From Solanum dulcamara (Eukaryota > Streptophyta > Magnoliopsida > Solanales > Solanaceae), in NCBI RefSeq assembly GCF_947179165.1, contig NC_077238.1, positions 42,027,793-42,091,792 on the forward strand: a stretch of DNA of 64,000 bases, given 5' to 3'. Shown here one piece after another: positions 11,499 to 23,049 of the stretch (its first letter is position 1; the number at the start of each line of letters is the position of its first letter). The position numbers and the translations under genes were made by a program. The notes below the pieces were generated by a model. The model was not told the DNA's origin. It made no database searches and was given only the letters and a program-made list of their open reading frames with translations.

Positions 11499-11801
11499 CT
11501 ACCCTGCCATTAATCTAGTCAGTAACTGAACTGTATCTCTCATAACCCTATCCTCTGCCCCTGGCTGTAGAGATGGAGGCTCAGGTATTGGAGCTGCAGG
11601 AGCTAACGGTGGAGCCGCCCTCTGATCTGCAACTACTGCCACTCTAAGCTCCTCTAGAGGTGGTGGTGTAGTAGAGCTTGCTGAATGATGTATAATCTCG
11701 GGCATGGATTGAGCATGGGCCCTAATAACTCTCTGGTTCTGGCTAGCCTCTCCTACTATTGACTTTACCTTTAGGGCAACTATCGCCTTCTTTGGAGGCA
11801 T
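11499..11801 (-). pseudogene. Gag N-terminus, MPPKKA start
   Basis: The first Met is taken at 11801, giving MPPKKAIVALKVKSIVGEAS, because plant gypsy gag proteins of this group start MPPRK/MPPKK. Upstream in-frame codons to 11855 are probably leader. An Ala/Pro-rich stretch (PPLAPAAPIPEPPS) follows, as in the family, up to a stop at about 11499 in the usual VMRDTVQLLTR block. Confidence 0.75.
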
Positions 11802-11878
11802 CACTATAAACATAGTTATCTGTTCAGAAGGAATTATCCTGATAATATAGCACACGCTCTAGAATAAGAAGGAAAGAT

Positions 11879-11995
11879 AACATCCTAAATGTCCTGTAGC
11901 TTCCTGTTTATAGATGTGGTGCACAACACACCGATAAACAAGACTCTACTAGACATGGTCTGTAGACACTCCTAGGATGAACTGCTCTGATATCA
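11879..11995 (-). promoter_or_regulatory. Conserved leader next to the primer site
   Basis: It shares a near-identical ~110-base leader with 41065-41179 (minus), 53013-53127 (minus) and 57769-57885 (plus). Conserved pieces are GTCTAGTAGAGTC, GGTGTGTTGT and GGACATTTAGGATGTTA (minus-strand sense). It lies between the primer site and the gag start, where packaging or dimer signals would be expected. Confidence 0.6.
11984..11995 (-). promoter_or_regulatory. tRNA-Met-type primer binding site, one mismatch
   Basis: Minus-strand TGATATCAGAGC against the usual TGGTATCAGAGC. One C-to-T change on the plus strand weakens the match. It lies four bases from the LTR end, as in the sister elements. Confidence 0.75.
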
Positions 11996-14136
11996 CTTTT
12001 ATCACGACTCAACCCCATAGATCGTGACTAGAGCCCAAGTTGGTCACTTGTATACATATCTATTAGACCTCGTCAAACAAAAACCAAACACCATATGGAG
12101 GGTTTGTGAAAATATGATGTCATGTCAAGTGTTACCTACATATATCAAGGTAACCTGTCTCCTGAGAAAGCACAATCAATTTAAACATCCTAATACACGA
12201 TCTGAAAAGGGTGTCAATACATACAACATCCCAAAATATATACATACACGAGCCGATAAGGCTTCCACTATGAATGGGAACGTCCAAAAATACAAATCAT
12301 ACAAGCATAACCAAACACATATACACACAACCCACACATATGCCTATAGACCTCTAAGAGTATCAACAGTATCATATGGCGGGATAGGGCCCCGCCGTAC
12401 CCCTGAATAAACATATATATACATCAAAAAGGGGTCTATACCAAAAGTCTAGGCTCTGAGATAAAGAAGCACTCCAAGATAGTTGAATAGAAATCCTAGG
12501 CTGACGAATCACCAAAGCTAGTACATGTACCTGCGAGCATGAAACGCAGCCCCCTTTTGAGTATGTAAAGCATGAAATATAATAGGAAAGATCATAACTG
12601 AAGGAGAGAGCCCAGGAGACAAGTATGATAATCAAGAACTCACTATACTTGTGTCTTACGAAGCAAATCATGCATATCATTATCATATACCATACCCGAC
12701 CCATTATGGGACTCGGTGCCATAATCGTATCATCATATTATCATATCATCATATATATATATTATATCGTATCCGTCCCTCTAGTGAGGGACTCGATAAA
12801 GATATAATAAAGTTGTGCACAATAACATACACGGGTCGGGACTCGATGAAAGAGGTAATAACAGTATGCACGAGTAGAATATCATGAGCAACCATATACA
12901 ATTAGATCATAGTCTAAGACTCAATAGAATAATCTAAATGAACCATCATTTGAAAATCAAGACAGTAGTCATCTCAAGTACCTTTTGAATGTCATTATGA
13001 ATTATACCAAATGTAAATTATACCAAAATTTGAGTTATACCAAAAATAGGACAGCTGGAATCATAAATATGTATCAAGACATAGTGATAAAAGTTCAGGG
13101 AATCAAGAACCATAGCCATCCTAATTTCTCTAAGAATAGGAGCTTTTTTGGAATTTATACATTCGTCATCCATTTGTTTCATATGGATCATGCCAAAAGA
13201 AAGAAGGGATAGGCTTTACATACCTTTAGCGCTTATTTACCACATAGCACGTAAGTTGCCCAATAGTATCTCAATCTAGATTAAGACGTCAAGAAGTATG
13301 GTTAAGCTACGGGAAGGTTTCAAAATGTACTCCAACGTTAGCAGCTTCTTTCTAGAAAATTAGGCGATATTTTACTTATATTCAAACCAACTACATAACA
13401 ACCAAGTCTACATCCACAACCACAACATTAATCAAAATTAATCCATCATTTTTAGATTAGAACAGCCCCAACACAGCCCAAATAGGAATTTAACCTTAAC
13501 ATATACAATCCCTTCACTTTTAATACATAATCCATAACAATAATAGCAACAACAATAATCAACCCAATTTAAGCAACTTCAATTCTGTTTATTTCAACAC
13601 CAACACTAATCATGGAGTTTTCTCACTTCCAATTCCATTCAATTCCTTCATCATCATTACATAATTCATAACAACAACAACTAAAATGTTAATTAAAATT
13701 GATTCACCATTTCTAAATACAAACAGCCCCTACACGGCTTCAACAACATTCCAATGCCAACATAGATAATTTTGTGCCTCTAATTCACGTTTACACATTC
13801 ACAACACGTCTAAACCCTTCCTAAAATGTGTAAAAAGATAATCAAACCTTACCTTAACAAGTTAGCTCCTTCAGTTGGCTGAAACTTGACGACTTCAATT
13901 AATTCAATCTTGCTGCCCCTAGGATCAATTCCACATTGTTATGGACCTTCTAAAGGGTTGAATTACCTTAGGGATTTAATAGTTAAAAGAAGAGGAAGGC
14001 TGGTTGTGCTTTGTGGAGCTGCCATGGTGTCGTGACTCTCTCTTTTTTCTTCTTCACTTGAGGAAGTTGAGAGCCTCTTTCTCTCTAAGTCTAAGTTGAA
14101 GAAGAATGGGATAAAATGAGCTTCTTAATCATTAAG

Positions 14137-14162
14137 ATATATATATATATATATATATATAT
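14137..14162. repeat. (AT)n microsatellite at the LTR TATA position
   Basis: About 13 AT units. In minus sense it lies upstream of an AAGAGAGAAAG-type 5' untranslated stretch, where sister LTRs have a short TATATA box. Confidence 0.9.
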
Positions 14163-14542
14163 GCTTCCCATGTGGTTGACATATGTCTATGTGTTGTCCA
14201 TGTGGTTGACATGTCTCCATTGTGGACATGTGTCCCTCTAAAAGCCACACACCAATCAGCTCCTGCCAGGTGCCTTGGTGGGGCCCATTTAGTGGTATAA
14301 TTAGCTTAATTAATATCAATTAATCCCTAACTCCCACTTCATAATCTAGACCAAATAAAATTTATAACCAATTTATGTATTAATTAAAATCAGAAATAAA
14401 AATCTCTATCTCGCATCCCGAAATAATCTTGTCCATTTCTTTAAGAAAGTAGGTTCATCACCTCCTTAATTCCTGCCACAAGTTCGTAAGTAGTTGCATC
14501 ACCTACTTGCCTTTTTTTATTTAAATGCAGTCCACACATTCT

Positions 14543-14563
14543 AAGTAGGTGCATCACCTACTT
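14543..14563. promoter_or_regulatory. Perfect 9-bp inverted repeat box in LTR U3
   Basis: Arms AAGTAGGTG and CACCTACTT separated by CAT. The same box occurs at 36426, 38886, 43948 (8-bp arms), 44001 and, with GGT as spacer, at 50990 and 56785. Confidence 0.7.
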
Positions 14564-14913
14564 ATTCTTTTTAGTAGATTAGCAATCAGTCTTACCTTAA
14601 AAATCTGTGTGATCCTTGCTACTTAAGCTAGACGTGTACTCAAATAGCTTAATTATGTTAGACATCCAAAACAGTAGCTTAAGCAAGTAGGTCGATTACT
14701 GTGACAAATTATTTGGTCTCGAACTCCTTTCAAATCCTTCCAAACATATTTCAAACCATCACTACTTCACATAGAACTAGTTTATGTAAGATATGAGGTG
14801 TTACATCCTCCCTTCCTTAGGATCCTTTGATAATGTCATGAATAACATGGATCACGTGGTAGCTATAGAGAAGCTTAAAAACGTTCTAATGTAAAAAAGT
14901 ACGAGATATAACA

Positions 14914-15590
14914 AAAATAAAACATAATTAAAACATCCCAATGCAATTCATCAAATTAGGGTTATTAACCCAATTGAAATTCTTGAGATTTTGAATGAAA
15001 ACCTTGGGACTCCATGGGTGGAAGGGACCCATGGATCAATCTCTACATACCTTGATTGAATTTGAACTTGGAATTGAGAAAGCATACGTGTTCTTGAAGA
15101 AACCCTAGCCAAAACTTGAAGAAGATGAATATCTCTTAAGGAGCCTTGGGAGAGAAGTCCAAAGTGATCTTAGAGTTTATGAGGCAAAAGAATAGACTTA
15201 GGAGTATTTAGGAAAATTACATAATGAATCTAGTCCCAAAAACATCCACATATATTAATGAAATATAAGAAAATGACCAAAATAACCGTAACTTTAAACT
15301 AGATTTGGGTACCTGGACGGACCATCAGCACTGACCATGTTGGGCAATACGGTCGGTGAACCTGGTCCGTGGTGATAGACTTGAATCTTGAAATCTGGGG
15401 GTCTTAGGGGTGTGTCCACCACTAAGGTAACCACAAGCTGTGTTGCTCACCACGGACCATGGTCCCTGTCGTGAAGCCCACTTTTGAAAGCCTAAATTTC
15501 AGGGCTTGTACCACGGGAGCCATAACGGACCGTACTGAGTAACATGGTCTGTGAACCTGGTCCGTAGTGGTCACCTGGTGCATAAGCTGA
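14914..15590. mobile_element. Fragment of another gypsy LTR
   Basis: The block GGGACTCCATGGGTGGAAGG followed by CATACCTTGATTGAATTTG is similar to 20665-20725 inside the LTR at 18976-21052. At 15310-15590 it has GC-rich inverted motifs (GGACCAT, GGTCCGTGGTG, CACGGACCATGGTCC) of the kind that recur in the LTRs of this window. Both ends are lost; the CACTA element begins directly after it. Confidence 0.5.
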
Positions 15591-15616
15591 CACTACAACA
15601 TTTTTGGCTTTTAGCC
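15591..15616 (+). repeat. CACTA left terminal inverted repeat
   Basis: CACTACAACATTTTTGGC then TTTTAGCC. It opens with the CACTA signature; the preceding TGA would be the 3-bp target duplication. Confidence 0.75.
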
Positions 15617-16035
15617 ACCCCTGTAAAGTATGGTCTAAACTAGCAAAAAGTGTGGCCTTTGATAAAAGGCTACACTTTATGACTTTCAGCAATGCTTTTT
15701 CAAGGGTGGCCAAAAGCAGTGTAACCTTTGACTTTAGGCCACACTTTTCAAATGTTGTCATATCGTCTACGCTTAAAAATCATGGTTGTTGAAGTACAAA
15801 GACCACGCTTTGTAGCATCTTATCAGCAACAGTTTTTTTGATAAAACTACACTTTCAAGCATGGCCTTTGCTTTGTTATTGGCCACACTTTAAAGCGTAG
15901 CATTTATACTTCATCTTCAACAACACTTATAAAGTGTAACCTTTTCTTATGTACACATTCTACAATTTATAACTAATAAACCACACAGTTAATATTCCTA
16001 TAGCCACACTTCTTTATTGTAGCAACGTTGCCTAA
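15600..16035. repeat. CACTA subterminal repeats
   Basis: More than ten variants of GGCCACACTTT / AGCCACAC and their complements (AAAGTGTGGCC, AAAGTGTAACC) occur in both directions. In En/Spm-type elements such repeats are the binding sites of the TnpA protein. Confidence 0.75.
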
Positions 16036-16143
16036 AATTTTTATAGCCACAATTTCTAATATAAAAATAATTATTTTTTTATTTTCATACAAATTAAATC
16101 AAAAAATTATATATATATGATATCAACCACCAAGTAACTAATA

Positions 16144-16148
<5 letters not shown>

Positions 16149-16197
<49 letters not shown>
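16149..16197. repeat. (TA)n microsatellite
   Basis: About 24 TA units. A second short (TA) run at about 16223 is followed by a direct repeat of TTTGCAATAAACTTTGAACAA (16197 and 16235), so the right edge of the array has been duplicated. Confidence 0.9.
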
Positions 16198-16200
<3 letters not shown>

Positions 16201-17590
16201 CAATAAACTTTGAACAACTTGTTATATATATATATTTGCAATAAACTTTGAACAACTTGTCTTCTACTACATATTTTGAAAGTGATATTTTAAAGATCGG
16301 TGCTAGCAATAAATTCCACAAAACCAAATGTATTCGAATATATATCACAATAGTTCAAAAACTTTTAATCATTCAATAAATTGATTTAACTTGTGGACAC
16401 CTTATTCAAATTCGATCACCCGTATTTTCCTACACATTTTTAAAAAACAAAGTTAGAAAAATAATCTAATTCCAGTTAAACACTTGAAGTATATAAATAT
16501 ATCTATGCAGCCACATGCACTGAATCCAATGATAAATAATTTATATAGAAAAAACTGTCTAAATAACCTCCCTGTACTAGAATCCAAAACTATCCCATTT
16601 GTTCCTCAGATGACTTCATACTAATGTGTAGGGATGATAGGAAAATTTGTAAAACACTCCAAACAGTACTTAAAAATTTCTGCAATGAATTGGGTAATCT
16701 TATTAACTATGAAAAATCTAAAAGCTAATATGCTCCAAGATCAGGCAACTCCTTTGAAAAATATTTGGGGTTCCCAATCTTCAATAAAAATGCAGCGGTT
16801 CAAGATTGGGAACCAATATGAACTTTATAAAATGTGGTCTCTACATCAGCTAAAATAATCAAATCATCAAGAAGGCTACACACAAGAACGCCAATGCCAA
16901 GTGCCACAAAAAAAGTAACTATCACATATCCTAAAAGATTATAAAATTTACAATAACAAGTAGGGGTTGATACACAAGAACAAGTGTTTCATAATCTTTT
17001 TTTGAGCTAAACCTTGTAATTCAAACAAATCTTCAAATCATTTCAAGTAGTTGACAAAAGATTGATCCTTTTTTTCTTTTCCAAATGTATAGACCAAACA
17101 TAGATAACACTATATATTAACTATCAAATGTAGAACTGCTCTCCTCAAGGGATCTTAGATTTGTATTCTAACAATATTGTGTCAAAGCTTAACCTCTATA
17201 AAACATCATGATATTCTTCATACAAGCAAACAATTCTGAAATGAATATCATGTGTTTCTTGAGCATTGATTTTTAATAACTCAAAGTAGTACCTCTGGTG
17301 TTCAAAACATGGTTAGTATCATCAGTAAGACAATTTATTTCTGGAGAAACCAGTCTTTATCAGTCATCGATTTATCAAGGATAAAGTCAAAATTAAAAAT
17401 TACATCATTGAAATATCAAGTGTTGTCGCATCTATAGAAACAAGAAGGTTATCTAGTCATAACCTTAGTGGAAACTCACATCAGTGGAAAATCAAGTATT
17501 GTCGCCATCAAGGTTCTCACATTCACTAATCAAAGGACCGGAATAGGAAAACCTATAGAAGGATTTGTAAGATAAAATATAAAATATCTT
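16198..17590. other. CACTA internal non-coding sequence
   Basis: AT-rich and without a supported frame. It lies between the subterminal repeats and the 3' end of the tnpA-like gene, so it is probably 3' untranslated or spacer sequence. Confidence 0.4.
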
Positions 17591-18975
17591 TTAACGAACC
17601 GAAGCATGAATTGAGCCAGACAAATTTGGATGATTTTTCCCTCTTACAACTTGTGCACTACTTGCATCAACAAGTGAAGCAAGGTTAGATCCGGCAAAAC
17701 CTGGTATATCTTGAACATTTAATCCAGGGTTGTTTTGCACCAATTGACTAAATAAATGTCGCATTTCTTCTCTCATTTCACGCATTACTTTCTTAAGAGA
17801 AGTGACTTCATTGGCATGCTTTTGTTTAAGCTTGCTAGTTTCCTCATCTTTTTTTAGAGAACTTATTGTCACTGATCTACCATAGCATCTAAGTTGATCA
17901 GGCTTCTCCTTTTCAAACACTGCCCTGAATGTATCATATGTTGATTTCCCAGAATGTTGATGATTCTGAAGTTTAGCCAGTCAAAAAGTTGTTCTATAAA
18001 TAGCATGTACTATTTATTTGAAATGGGGCAGAAATCGAGCTCATTTTCCTTCTAGCATAGTGATCCAAATGGGGCTTCAAATCCTTTTTTGACAGTCCTT
18101 TTTAAAAGCATTTATTTAACGAAAAAGGGTTAAAACTATCCACGAATTATCTGAAATGGAACGCATATTTCTCTTTTAATTACTTGATAAATTTCTTTGT
18201 CAATGATTGAGAACAACTTATTTACTTGATTTTTAAATCACCATTCTAAAATCTTGAACTAGTATTATTTCCATATTTCCTATTTTTTATCTAGTCATAG
18301 CCTAAGTTAAAATCTATTCCCTCCCAGCGAACAATCTAGCGAAGAAGAAGAAGACGAAGAACAAGAACAAGAACAAGAATGTAGCACAAAAATGACTTAC
18401 TATTACAATTTGACTATCTGCCTGAACTTCTTTCCCCATCTTTGTGCGAGTTGAAATAAACATTTCAGACTGTGATGGTTAATCATTATTTTCTTTGATT
18501 GCACGCTATAAATTATATCAAAATAAAGTAAAAACATACATCAATACGTTCTGTTAAAGTATGAAAAAAATAAAAATCAAATTTTTTTACAGTGTGTCTA
18601 TTTAATATTATCAATGCCATGCGTTCTCTTGCAAAACTAATAGGTCCCATACGATGCCTCTACTTTTGTTTTTTTTCTGTTTTGAGAATTTACCTCGCTT
18701 AGGACCTAAAATTTAATTTCAAAAAATATGTTGATTAATAAATAGAAAAAAATAGAAATGATGCAAAATATGTCCAAAGAGTAAAAGTACACTATTTTAG
18801 TCTCACTTGAACAGTTGGATGTTTCCAATACTCGATCAACTCGTGCAATTGAACTTCTGACATGTCTTTGGGACGTTTTGCTATCATTTCTTCATCAGTA
18901 AGTTTCTTATTTAGTTTGATTTAGTAATAAAACACAATAAATACGATCTGAAATATTGATTTTTCTTACATTGAC

Positions 18976-21052
18976 TTTCCCAATCCGACCTAGGGCCTAG
19001 TCGTAACACGGCGATCGAAATCCCGAAGGGCTCCAACCAATCCTCTTGTACATATCATAAACATACTTAAGGTAAAGTAAAATCGAAAATATCATAAGAG
19101 GGTCTAGACCATGAATAATAAATGACGAATGTCACATGACAACATAAACTCGAAACATTTGTCCAACTAGATGCCTCTACTCATGAACATGGGCGGGGGC
19201 TAAGAAATGTCCCTAGCTCACCCTCAAGATGAAACTTAACAAAAGTCTTTAGAAACAACAACCAACCCGACAACTAGTCCCCGATAAATGAGGACTCACC
19301 ACAAACACCGCTGGATAGGAAAACTTAACTAACCACGTGGACGAATGTGATCTTCAACCTCAACCACTACATTATGAGATAATGTAGGCAAAAAGTATGC
19401 ATTAGTACGTTAGAATGTACTAAGTATGTAGGCATGACATGCAACATAAATCATAAGATGCAGTGATCAAGATTATACATGATAAAAAGGTTAATTAAAG
19501 TCATGGAAATACAGTGATGATCAAATCATTTAAAGGACATAGTTGAAGATCATAAAGTAGCATAATAGTCATAAACATATATGGGATAGAAACCATAACC
19601 GACATTAAGACCATGCGAGCTATAACATGGAATTTCGTTATATCCCCATACAACGAAGAAAAAGAGGAATCTACTTGCCAAGGGAGACTCTACCCTGCTA
19701 GGCGGGTCATTTACATGCGTTATATGTGGATTCACTAGCTAAACCATAAGGCAACCTACGGTGGCACGTAGTTTATGGGGCATGAGGCTGCTACTAAGGC
19801 TTTTGATAGGGCCCCCACCTCCTGTCTACTCGGTGGTAAGTCAAATCCCACGGAATATATACATAGCAAAGTAATCATAGTTAACATATCATAGACATGA
19901 TCACAGGTTTGAAATTCTTAGAGTAGCTCATTTCATAACATAAGTGCAATGTGAGTATTATCCTTCCATATTAAAAATCATGCACACATAATTCATATCA
20001 ATAGGTCTTAAGTCACTACATAGGGCCCTAAGTCACCTTTTCTATAATTTGCATGAAGAACGCATAATTTGAAACATACGTGAAAAAATCATACTTGAAT
20101 AGTCATAGTTGAAAGTAAGTTCATGTAATGGAGGAGTAATTCATGCTTGGTTAAGAGGTTAAATCATAAATTAAATGTAATTCATGCACTTGAAAGAGTA
20201 GTTGATGAGAAGTAAGGATCAACAAAACAAAACAAAAGAATTTTATCACATACGTCGCATTTGGTGAATGCGTTTTATGAAAAACTGGGTGATGGCGCTA
20301 TAGTGGCGCACCGCGCCAAGGTTTAAAATGATGGACGCTCTGCAAGCGCTATAGTGGCGCGTCCGCTAGGAGGCAAACCTCAGAGACCCATTCCTGGCAC
20401 GATAGTGGCACGCTGCCCCAGCATTTTCCCAGCAAGTTCCTAGATTTTTTATCATCGTTTTTCATGAGTCTTCGTCTCCTATAATGAGATCATAAGCCCT
20501 AATTAATAATATAATGAATATATATGAAGGATCTACCAATCCCAAGCAATTACCAATGAATTTATGCCAAAATAGATTTGAATTCATAAGATCCATCATA
20601 GTTCATGCAATTGAAGTTGAAATTAAGAAGATTCAAAGTTTTAATTGAAACTCATGGAAGATTTAAGAAATTATTTGGGCTCCATGGGTGAAGGGTACCA
20701 ATGGATGAATCCCACATACCTTGGATACAAATTATGAAGAAAACTTGAAGATCAATGGAGAATTTAAGAAGATTCTTGGTAGGTCTTTAATGGAGGTCTA
20801 AAGAACCTTTTGTAGAAAAAAAAAATTAGGATGGGTGATTAGTGAATGATTGAGGAGACATTAAGAGCTTTGGGGGTTAAATAGATTAGGAACCTAACCC
20901 AAAAACTGTTTAGATTCATTCCCCTTATAAAATAGGGAAAAGACTACTTTGCCCTTAATGAAAATCTCCCTTAACCTACCAATGAATTCACCAAAGCTAA
21001 TTATTCATCTTATTATGTCGTACTCTATCTTTCTCACACCCGAGATATTACA
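18976..21052 (-). mobile_element. Solo gypsy LTR inserted at an exon/intron border of the tnpA-like gene
   Basis: In minus orientation it starts TGTAATATCTCGGGTG and runs to a GGATTGGGAAA end. It is flanked by TTGAC on both sides (18971-18975 and 21053-21057), a 5-bp target duplication. Removing one copy and the LTR restores WEYVN followed by GTAAGAAAAATC, a normal splice donor. The LTR has no TG..CA end on the 18976 side; an alternative end at 18972 (TG..CA) would leave no matching duplication. No primer site or polypurine tract adjoins, so it is a solo LTR. Confidence 0.7.
20280..20430. repeat. GC-rich palindromic cassette in the solo LTR
   Basis: Three variants of GGCGCTATAGTGGCGC (GGCGCTATAGTGGCGC, AGCGCTATAGTGGCGC, GGCACGATAGTGGCAC) within 130 bases, in an otherwise AT-rich LTR. 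Confidence 0.7.
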
Positions 21053-22190
21053 TTGACATATTCCCACATGCATTTTTTATTTTCTTTTGGCACAGCATGC
21101 AAACTAGTGTACATCAAGGTGATAAATCTAGGATTCCTTGCAATTTTGCAATTGTTCCTATGAAGTTGCTTAAATCAGAAACCATCTTGTCAGTTGGTCC
21201 CACCGCTTGTCCTTTGTAAAATATCACATCGTCTCTTTCATCTAAATTTATTGTGTGAATTTTCTTGCATGTTGTTTGCCCTCGATCTTTTTTCTTCTCT
21301 GATATCTCTAGATCGATGTAATAGACATGAAATAAGAAAAAACAATATACAAGGAACAATAAATTTAAAATGTTTAATAGATACCATTTGTACTACAATC
21401 GATGGTCATATCCTCATATCTAGCACACCCATCCTGACCAATTTCTTCATGTTCTGCAAGATCATCCAATCCTATATTATGTTCATCAACAAAAGAAGGC
21501 AGCAGATCATCTGTTGTGTGAACATCATGTTGCTTTTCACCACCTACGTATATTCGTTGTTTTTCTAGAAACTGATAAAGACTAGTCGCTTGTATGACTG
21601 ACTTCCTCTTCACCTGTTTGAAGTTTTGTAGCTCTTGAATAGCATGTGGTTTCTCTTCATCACCTTGTACTTTCCAATGATATGTGAAGTATTAACATCC
21701 ACCTTTGATGATGATTGCAACATGAAGTTGTGCATAGGCAATTCCATTCCTTTCTTTTGAATGGACTCTCCAAATTGAGACTGAAATAACTAACATATGT
21801 GTGTTTGGTCCTTTTCTGTTATCATTTGTGAAGTATTAATCTGTTCCCTTGAGTTCGATTGGATCATTGACTTGTGTCCATGAAATTTACTCTTTCCTTG
21901 TTGTGGAATGGACCCCTCAGGATTCTTTCTTTTATGGGCCATTGTTGCCTGCTCTTTTCTAGTTTTATCATTGTATTCTTTTGCAAGCTCTTCTCTCGTA
22001 ATCTTATATTTTTTGGCTAATTCAACACTTGAGCAGTACTGGATATCAGAATTCATATTCTTCATAGGACTTTGGGCTTTATTTGGATTCGAGAGTTTTT
22101 TCATTAAAGTTGTTGCCTGACTCATTCTTCTTTCCTTTTCTATTCTCTCTGTTTTCTTTTCCTTGAGCGACTTCAACTACAAAGCCAGAG

Positions 22191-23049
22191 ACTATTATTT
22201 GAAGGGGAAAACGCAGTGACAATCATTAACTGCAAATAGAATCAACATAGCTCAAGTAAGCATATTGGAGCAATATTTTGTGATCTTTTAGTTCTAATAT
22301 AGAGATCATACACACTATATACACCACACTGAATAACTTAGTTAGAATAACAAACAAAACACATGAGGATCCACATCAAAGCCACACCTAAGTTTCAAAA
22401 GATTGCACTACACGGGTGAAGAAGGAACTGCCTTCGAAACATTGATTAAGAAAATGAATAAGAATCTTGATAGTAGCCAGAAGTACTGATACACGTGCAC
22501 TTAATTATTCTATTGAGTTTTCATGCAAGATAAATATTGCTGGACAGAAATTAAAAAAGCAACAAGAATATTATACAAAAAATATACCAAAAAATCAATA
22601 GAAGATGGGTATAAATTTATCTGTCAACATTTTACCAATAAAGTGAAGGGATACCTGTTTAGCATCACTCTGGTGCCTCAATTTTTGTTAGTCTGCAATC
22701 TTTTTAGGATGACTACAACCTGATAATAAAAGGAAAAAAATAGGTATTTAAGTAACAATATCAGTGCACTTTAAATATCAGAATACAGTTTTATTCAACT
22801 AATATATACATTCCTTCTCTATTGAAAAACTCTAAAAAAAAACATCTACATAACATTACCTAAAGTAACAGAATACTTAAAAATTATCAAAACAATAATC
22901 AGGCACAGAAAAAAAGCCAACAAAATACATAAAGATTGCCAAAATTTCATTTGGGTTTCTGCACATTAGATATCCAAAGAGTTTTTGTACAGCAAACAGC
23001 CAAATAAGAAAAAGATTAAGCTAACACTATGGGTCATCAACAAAATAAC
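22191..23049. other. Spacer between the two CACTA genes
   Basis: AT-rich; no supported frame longer than short chance ORFs. It would hold the tnpA-like upstream region and the TNP2 3' untranslated region. Confidence 0.4.

Larger units (their letters stand above)
9430..14913 (-). mobile_element. Truncated Ty3/gypsy element (5' LTR, gag, PR, start of RT)
   Basis: Read on the minus strand the order is 5' LTR, primer binding site, leader, gag with zinc knuckle, aspartic protease, and the N-terminal part of reverse transcriptase. The rest of RT, RNase H, integrase and the 3' LTR are missing, replaced by unrelated LTR-like sequence below about 9420. The gag-PR-RT order and the [13 protein letters not shown] / [18 protein letters not shown] block place it in Ty3/gypsy. 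It cannot transpose on its own. Confidence 0.85.
12000..14913 (-). mobile_element. 5' LTR of the truncated gypsy element (2.9 kb)
   Basis: Bounded by T(A)TCACGACTC at 12000, where the expected TG has become TA, and by ATATAACA at 14913. In minus orientation it starts TGTTATATCTCGTACTT. It shares long blocks with the LTR at 41184-44373, including two copies of the AAGTAGGTG-CAT-CACCTACTT palindrome (14488-14508 with one mismatch; 14543-14563 perfect) and a TA repeat at the TATA position. Confidence 0.8.
17591..22190 (-). pseudogene. CACTA tnpA-like gene (plant transposase Ptta/En/Spm family), multi-exon
   Basis: This family supplies the accessory DNA-binding protein of CACTA elements. Minus-strand pieces in order: a Lys-rich N-terminal part at 22176-21793 (VELAKKYKITREELAKEYND), a middle part at 21613-21374, then RGQTTCKKIHTINLDERDDV, QAVGPTDKMVSDLSNFIGTI, and after a frameshift IARNPRFITLMYTSLHAVP ending in a WEYVN codon run at 21058. 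An LTR interrupts here. Past it, exons read TDEEMIAKRPKDMSEVQLHE with LIEYWKHPTVQ (18900-18805, followed by GTGAG), SEMFISTRTKMGKEVQADSQ (about 18475-18410), and a coiled C-terminus with KHANEVTSLKKVMREMREEM, QNNPGLNVQDIPGFAGSNL at 17967-17591. The frameshift in GTIA and several stops make it non-functional as written. Confidence 0.75.

Noticed and set aside
18972..21052. Alternative LTR limits giving TG..CA ends
   Set aside because: They leave flanks TACAT and TTGAC that do not match, and spoil the WEYVN/GTAAG join. The 18976 limit gives a matching TTGAC duplication, although its end is not canonical.
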